Below are positions 14,820 through 19,150 of a DNA stretch of 19,150 nt, one piece after another. Position 1 is the stretch's first letter, and every line of letters begins with the position of its first letter. The stretch is from Desulfobulbaceae bacterium (GTDB taxonomy: Bacteria; Desulfobacterota; Desulfobulbia; Desulfobulbales; Desulfobulbaceae). The position numbers and the translations under genes were made by a program. The notes below the pieces were generated by a model that was given only the letters and a program-made list of their open reading frames with translations, did no database searches and had not been told where the DNA came from. The DNA is taken from contig JALXCX010000238.1 of assembly GCA_026990725.1 (NCBI GenBank), positions 1-19,150 on the forward strand, given 5' to 3'.

Positions 14820-15478
14820 TCTGAATCATTCCTCACGTCCTCCGTCTCTCTGCATAAAACGGAGACCTTGCCAATCGTCAGGCCCTCTATAAAACCTTCA
14901 TGTGTCGTCAATTCCTCGATAAGTCGCCTAGGGCCCAAGTCAGGGTTATCAGCATCGTCAAACGCAATAACCGCATCAGCGTTGAGATGCTGCTTCCAGC
15001 ACTCAAAATCTCTTTTGACACCCTCATAACGGTGGTCACCGTCTATCCACAGAAGTGCCACCGGTTTTCTCCAGTTCGAAGTAAAATCCTCACTGCTGAG
15101 GTTAACGAGAGAAACGATCTCGGAACATCCGCAGTTAAGCATGGCTTGAAAAAACGCCCTTCGGTCTTGAGGTCCGAATACACCTCCAAGGATACCAACA
15201 AAATCCGTGTGTGGCTCTACTGCGTAAACGGGAGCTTTTGAACCATCCAAGGAGCCTCTCCCCAGGAATACGGTTGATCGACCCCGATATGAGCCAACCT
15301 CAACGATACACCCGGTATGAACATACCTTGCAAGACAATACAGCAATGTCGCCTCCTCAAAACTCACACATCCTTCCGTACAATCATAATAAGACCGCAG
15401 TGAAGTATGCAGTGACTTCGGTAGCGCGCTAAAACACTTTAAGATCCGGTTCATTTGAAGATGCATCATAATATCCAA
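14816..15478 (-). CDS. Class I SAM-dependent methyltransferase (Methyltransf_24-like)
   Basis: This 220-residue protein (from ATG 15478) has a Rossmann methyltransferase core. CIVEVGSYRGRSTVFLG (57-73) is the SAM-binding loop, YAVEPH (85-90) carries the acidic residue after strand 2, and LLWIDGDHRYEGVKRDF (142-158) is typical of the Methyltransf_24 group found in polysaccharide loci. It ends with an ATGA overlap into the giant fusion gene. The longest start overlaps the Wzt gene by 50 bases. ATG 15454 (MNRILKCF) would shorten the overlap to 26 and is a reasonable alternative. It probably methylates a sugar of the exported glycan, either within the repeat or as an end cap. Which of these applies cannot be read from sequence. 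Confidence 0.85.
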   Translation of the reverse strand: MDIMMHLQMNRILKCFSALPKSLHTSLRSYYDCTEGCVSFEEATLLYCLARYVHTGCIVEVGSYRGRSTVFLGRGSLDGSKAPVYAVEPHTDFVGILGGVFGPQDRRAFFQAMLNCGCSEIVSLVNLSSEDFTSNWRKPVALLWIDGDHRYEGVKRDFECWKQHLNADAVIAFDDADNPDLGPRRLIEELTTHEGFIEGLTIGKVSVLCRETEDVRNDSE

Positions 15479-16784
15479 AAGAGCTTTGATGGCTTGTTGT
15501 TACAATCCTAAACATCAGCATGTCAAGTATTCTGTGTAGACAGTCTTGGCCATGATCTTTCCATACACCTCCTCCGACAAAATAGACTCCTGGAAGTAAA
15601 GTCATTCTAAAGCTGAAGCTTATCTCGAAATTATTTCCTTCCTGCAGCGGACCCAACACGCTACCTTCCTCAGGATGTCGTTGGCCAGTGACTACGACTC
15701 CGGAAATTGTACGTATATGGATCCCAAAATGAACATTTTCGGCATTAGACTGAAATCGGCCTGACATGACAAATCTATAATGATGTCCGGACCGTAGCAA
15801 GTTCACCTCTCGTCCCTCGTCATTTAAAATCCTGACCTTATCGATACATGCTCCCTGAGTTGGATAGATGTTTGTCGTTTCAGGTACAAGTCCAGGATCA
15901 AAATCATCTTCCCCGGTGTCTATATCAATGTTTAGCCGTTGCTCTTCCCGGGATTTATTTTCGTACAGACTCTTACACTCCTGTTCCCGAAATTCCTTTA
16001 TTAGTTGGTCTTGCTTATCACGGGGAGCATAAATCAGTTTCTGGTAGGCGCGGACAACATGCGTGGGCTTGGCATACATCAGGCGTTCTCCCCGTTCCAA
16101 TAAAAGAACACGCTCGCAAAGCTCTATAATCTGTTCTCCAGAGTGGGAAACGAATAAAATTGAAGTGCCGTTGTTCCTAAGTTGTTCAAGCCGGCCAAAA
16201 CACTTGCGCTGAAATTTCTCATCCCCAACAGCAAGCGCCTCGTCCACGATAAGAATATCAGGATTGATCATTGCCTGAACGGCAAACGCCAAGCGTACTA
16301 TCATACCGCTGGAATAGCTTTTAACGGGTTGTTCAATGAAATCACCGATATCGGCAAAAGAAGCTATATCATCAAATCTTTCATGAATTTCATTAAATGG
16401 CACTCCTAAGATAGACGCATTCATATAAATATTTTCTCGTCCAGTAAAATCAAAATTAAAACCTGTACCAAGCTCAAGCAATGCGGCAATACGACCATGG
16501 GTTTCAACCTTACCGCAAGAGGGATGAAGAGTGCCGCAAATCATTTGTAATAAAGTAGATTTACCAGAACCATTGCGACCAATAATACCAACCGTTTCTC
16601 CCTTTTGAACATCGAAGGAAACGTTTCTTATCGCCCAAAATTCCTGATAATATTTCTTGTCTTGTTTTGAAAAAGACTGGAGGCGCGGCACTATAAATTG
16701 CTTGAGACGGTCTCTAGGGGAATCATAGATTTCGTAGCATTTGCTAAGATTTCTGACAGAGATAGCTATATTATCAGAGGACAT
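15429..16784 (-). CDS. wzt: ABC transporter ATP-binding protein of polysaccharide export with C-terminal glycan-recognition domain
   Basis: This 451-residue protein is counted from ATG 16784 (MSSDNIAISVRNLSK); an ATG at 16826 in the same frame would add 14 residues. The ATPase half has Walker A GIIGRNGSGKST (66-77), the signature YSSGM (157-161), Walker B ILIVDEA (177-183), and the H-loop FVSHS. After a charged linker (about 255-300) comes a beta-rich domain (305-430) with the layout of Wzt_C. In E. coli O8/O9a that domain binds the modified non-reducing end of the O-chain. Its presence predicts a capped glycan as export substrate. It overlaps the permease stop by 11 bases and is followed by the methyltransferase. 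The energy-coupling role is secure; the recognised sugar is not known. Confidence 0.92.
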   Translation of the reverse strand: MSSDNIAISVRNLSKCYEIYDSPRDRLKQFIVPRLQSFSKQDKKYYQEFWAIRNVSFDVQKGETVGIIGRNGSGKSTLLQMICGTLHPSCGKVETHGRIAALLELGTGFNFDFTGRENIYMNASILGVPFNEIHERFDDIASFADIGDFIEQPVKSYSSGMIVRLAFAVQAMINPDILIVDEALAVGDEKFQRKCFGRLEQLRNNGTSILFVSHSGEQIIELCERVLLLERGERLMYAKPTHVVRAYQKLIYAPRDKQDQLIKEFREQECKSLYENKSREEQRLNIDIDTGEDDFDPGLVPETTNIYPTQGACIDKVRILNDEGREVNLLRSGHHYRFVMSGRFQSNAENVHFGIHIRTISGVVVTGQRHPEEGSVLGPLQEGNNFEISFSFRMTLLPGVYFVGGGVWKDHGQDCLHRILDMLMFRIVTTSHQSSFGYYDASSNEPDLKVF

Positions 16785-17604
16785 CGGCAAACCCTTTCCG
16801 AGTTTTCTGAAACCACCAGAATCCAAACCACAGTATTAAAATAGAAACCAAAAAGTAAATCCCGAGTCCGCACCAACTCGGAAGTCTGCCCCATATCACA
16901 ATCTCTCTTGATTGCTGAATAATAAACGTGAGAGGATTGATCATAATCCAAAACCGATATTCCTTAGGTATATTCTTGATTGAATAAAATACTGGCGCGA
17001 GAAACAAAAGAACCGTTGTTATTATGCCAATCAGATGACCAATATCCCGCAGAAACACGCCCAACGAGGCAAGCATCCAAGCAAACCCCAAGGTTGCCAG
17101 TAACAACGGTAACCAAACTAGCGGGATCAGCACCACTGTCCAGTGAATACATCCATTGAAAACCGCAAATGCTGTCAACAACACAATCAGGCTGACAAAA
17201 GCATGAAAAAGCGTGGAGCCAACAGAAACTATCGACAACACTTCCAACGGAAAGACCACCTTTTTTACGTAGTTGGCATTATTTTTTATAATTGATGGCG
17301 CTTGGTTGAGGACCTCTGCAAGAATACTATGAACAATCATGCCAACAAAAAGTATCATGGCAAATTGTGTTTTACTTTCATCCACGCTCTCTCCCCAACG
17401 GGCCTTGAAAACAACCGAGAAAACAAAAGTATAGACGGCCAGCATAAAGAGAGGATTAAAAAATGACCATACTATCCCCATCACTGATCCCCGATAACGA
17501 CCTACAACTTCTCGACGCACCATCTGCCAGATGAGCTCCCGGTTAAACCAGAAACTTCGAAGCAATGCTACCAGAGAAGTGGATTGGGAGAGATGGGGAT
17601 TCAT
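16774..17604 (-). CDS. wzm: ABC-2 type polysaccharide export permease
   Basis: This 276-residue inner-membrane permease exports lipid-linked polysaccharide together with the ATPase encoded next. It has the family's start, FNRELIWQMVRREVVGRYRGSVMGIVWSFFNPLFML, about six membrane helices, the APVFYSIKNIPKEYRFWIMINPLT segment, and a short cytoplasmic tail. I place the start at ATG 17604. There it overlaps the preceding GT2 stop as ATGA, with AGGA about ten bases upstream. A longer frame to 17637 adds 11 residues inside the GT2 coding end and is less likely. Length and topology are normal for Wzm/KpsM/TagG-like permeases. Confidence 0.92.
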   Translation of the reverse strand: MNPHLSQSTSLVALLRSFWFNRELIWQMVRREVVGRYRGSVMGIVWSFFNPLFMLAVYTFVFSVVFKARWGESVDESKTQFAMILFVGMIVHSILAEVLNQAPSIIKNNANYVKKVVFPLEVLSIVSVGSTLFHAFVSLIVLLTAFAVFNGCIHWTVVLIPLVWLPLLLATLGFAWMLASLGVFLRDIGHLIGIITTVLLFLAPVFYSIKNIPKEYRFWIMINPLTFIIQQSREIVIWGRLPSWCGLGIYFLVSILILWFGFWWFQKTRKGFADVL

Positions 17605-18713
17605 AAAGAATTTTTCCTGAAACATTGAAAAAAACATCTGGCAGGCCAGGTCATAAGACGGCCAATTCGGTAAGAAATAGAACGTTGCAACAATTCATTT
17701 GTTTCCTTAACAGACTCTACTTCCTCATGTAACAGCATGTTTTCACGCTGCAAAGAAGTTCGCTCCTCATCAGCCGACAAGCAGGAATTGATATGTTCAA
17801 GACATGCAATCCGAAATGGATGTTCTGGTTCAGCGAGCAGTTTCGTCATAACTTCAAACCATTCATCTCTATTCCGGACAGTGTTTTCCAAAACAAAGAG
17901 CATCCTGTCAATACCCGTAAATTGTAGAGACTGAAATATATGGATCATGCCACAAGAATGAAGAAAAGATTGCGGGAAATATCCCTCTCGATGGGCGACG
18001 AAAAAATCCGTCAATACAAGTCCCACCTCAAAACATACCATAGCTGAATTTTCCATGATTGTATTAGCACTATGGAACCTATATTTCAGCAACGGTTCCG
18101 GAAAAACACGAACATGTTTTTGAGTTACACACCGAAGCAACCAGTCTAAATCATGACAGTATCTGAAACTCCGAAACATTCCAACTTGGTCAAATACCTC
18201 CTTTCGACAGACAAGATTCGATGTCGTCGTCGTAACATTAACGCCCAGCAGATCCAAGGCAATGAGTTGATCGGGATGAGACTTCAAATCATTATTGGCA
18301 CAAGAAGGTATGGTTTGGAAATAATAGAGATGATTTCCCGACGCATCAATCGCCTCAACCTTTGTACAAAGCGCATCAACACTTTTTTCATTTTCCAGGT
18401 AATCCAAGCATATTGCCAACCTATCTGGATAATAGAGATCATCAGAGTTAAGAATAGCTATGTACTTACCTTCTGCGAGTCGAATTCCTCTATTTATCGC
18501 ATCATGAGCGCCCTTATTCTCCTGGGAATAGAACCGGATACGTCTATCCTGGATAGCGGAAACAATATCCGGGGAATGATCCAGAGAACCATCATCTATA
18601 ATAATAATCTCTATCCTGTCAATCTGTTGATCAAGAACTGACCGAATGGCTTTCTCTATATAATTTTCATGATTATATAGAGGAATCACAACACTTATCT
18701 TGAGATTCTCCAT
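17601..18713 (-). CDS. GT2 family glycosyltransferase with C-terminal coiled coil
   Basis: This 370-residue GT-A enzyme is first in the minus-strand export operon. The catalytic half shows ISVVIPLYNHENYIEKAIRSVL, DDGS (40-43), and NSDDLYYPDRL with the metal-binding Asp pair (91-92). HDLDWLLRC follows, which fits the usual ED/DWD acid position. The C-terminal roughly 60 residues form a short coiled coil (LQRENMLLHEEVESVKETNELLQ). A basic tail, SISYRIGRLMTWPAR, echoes the SPTWRIAARL-RRIP motif of the giant protein encoded in the same operon. Its stop overlaps the permease start by four bases. No strong SD is seen before ATG 18713. It probably adds a sugar to the lipid-linked glycan; the donor is unknown. 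Confidence 0.9.
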   Translation of the reverse strand: MENLKISVVIPLYNHENYIEKAIRSVLDQQIDRIEIIIIDDGSLDHSPDIVSAIQDRRIRFYSQENKGAHDAINRGIRLAEGKYIAILNSDDLYYPDRLAICLDYLENEKSVDALCTKVEAIDASGNHLYYFQTIPSCANNDLKSHPDQLIALDLLGVNVTTTTSNLVCRKEVFDQVGMFRSFRYCHDLDWLLRCVTQKHVRVFPEPLLKYRFHSANTIMENSAMVCFEVGLVLTDFFVAHREGYFPQSFLHSCGMIHIFQSLQFTGIDRMLFVLENTVRNRDEWFEVMTKLLAEPEHPFRIACLEHINSCLSADEERTSLQRENMLLHEEVESVKETNELLQRSISYRIGRLMTWPARCFFQCFRKNSL

Positions 18714-18888
18714 TGACGGCGGATCCTGTTGCTATTTTATTAAAAATAAGTATATTATTTATTGGGGTAATATATTCAGGCATCTCCATACTTTAACATA
18801 TCCTTATCAAAAGGAACAGTGAAGATCGCCTGAATGATGAAAACCAAAGCAAAACAATCAGAACGTTGAAACTTCACGAGACGCTCCC
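18714..18888. promoter_or_regulatory. Divergent, AT-rich intergenic region, probable promoters both ways
   Basis: This 175-base gap separates the minus-strand export operon from a plus-strand glycosyltransferase gene and is the only sizeable gap upstream of either. It has an AT-rich core (about 18730-18775). On the plus strand TTGCTA (18729-18734) and TATATT (18751-18756) are 16 bases apart. On the minus strand TATACT (near 18756-18751) could be a -10. These are by-eye matches and would need transcript-start data. No ops/JUMPstart element was found. Confidence 0.4.
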
Positions 18889-19150
18889 ATGAACAATCGT
18901 ATAGCCTGGCTGGTACCATTTCCCCTCAAAGGATCCGGTGGGCACAGGACCATTTTTTCACATATTCAAAATCTCATTGACCGGGGTCATAGGTGCCATG
19001 TTTATGTCGGGGATGAGGAAAATCAGGGTCTGCAGCCGACCGAACTTAGTAAACTTGTGGAAGAGTACTTTGGACCCTGTTCAGCTTCTTTCCATGCCGG
19101 CTACCAGATTCCTGATCAATACGACCTTGCTGTCGCAACGGCCTGGTGGA
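18889..19150 (+). CDS. GT4-type glycosyltransferase, N-terminal fragment (cut by window edge)
   Basis: An open frame runs from ATG 18889 to the right edge, giving 87 codons. It reads IAWLVPFPLKGSGGHRTIFSHIQNLIDRGHRCHVYVGDE, the glycine-rich first loop and Rossmann strand of GT-B glycosyltransferases. The GSGGHRTIF form is typical of WsaF-like rhamnosyltransferase relatives. YDLAVATAWW near the edge fits the end of the third strand. There is only a weak ribosome-binding site (GAG) before the ATG. It is transcribed away from the export operon and probably begins another glycan operon to the right. Confidence 0.8.
   Translation, partial: MNNRIAWLVPFPLKGSGGHRTIFSHIQNLIDRGHRCHVYVGDEENQGLQPTELSKLVEEYFGPCSASFHAGYQIPDQYDLAVATAWW

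Noticed and set aside
15429..15478. The 50-base overlap of the methyltransferase and Wzt genes as an unusual feature
   Set aside because: An in-frame ATG at 15454 gives a shorter overlap, so the long overlap is probably an artefact of choosing the longest frame.

Overview
The window looks like a chromosomal surface-glycan region of a Gram-negative bacterium. The evidence is a Wzm/Wzt-type ABC glycan exporter, a polyprenyl-phosphate GT2 next to a GT-C transferase, and tightly packed, overlapping glycan genes. The repertoire (a DUF4338 gene paired with an IS66-like transposase, IS200-type elements, WbsX-type giant glycosyltransferases, a nitroreductase inside a glycan operon) would fit Desulfobacterota or related sulfate reducers. 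That placement is an inference from gene content; there is no rRNA or marker gene.

Region 1 (1-2520) is mobile DNA. On the minus strand a DUF4338 (DruA-like) gene overlaps an IS66-type transposase that runs off the left edge. The start of the DUF4338 gene is buried in a perfect 11-bp inverted repeat. A complete-looking IS200/IS605-type element (about 1945-2510, minus strand) follows. Its TnpA reading frame carries a TAG stop exactly where the catalytic tyrosine should be.

Region 2 (2524-10102, plus strand) is one co-directional cluster: an OafA-like acyltransferase, a frameshifted membrane-anchored protein, an AT-rich GT-C membrane glycosyltransferase, a DPM1-like GT2, a nitroreductase-family flavoprotein, a YbhN/LPG-synthase-TM membrane protein, and a 541-residue protein with an apparent alpha/alpha-toroid plus beta-sandwich layout. 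The last four overlap or nearly abut. The set suggests lipid-linked sugar donor synthesis, transfer by a GT-C enzyme, acylation and a redox step of unknown substrate.

Region 3 (10104-18713, minus strand) is a second operon that converges on region 2 with a single base between stop codons. In transcription order it encodes a GT2, the Wzm permease, the Wzt ATPase with a C-terminal glycan-recognition domain, a SAM methyltransferase, and a 1571-residue protein. That protein joins a sulfotransferase, a repeat-built coiled coil, a GT4, a GT2 and a WbsX (GH99-like) domain. It resembles an ABC-transporter-dependent polysaccharide pathway in which a terminal modification is read by Wzt. The fused sulfotransferase and coiled coil invite comparison with the WbdD chain-length ruler.

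Region 4 (18714-19150) is an AT-rich divergent intergenic region followed by the start of a plus-strand GT4-type glycosyltransferase cut by the right edge.
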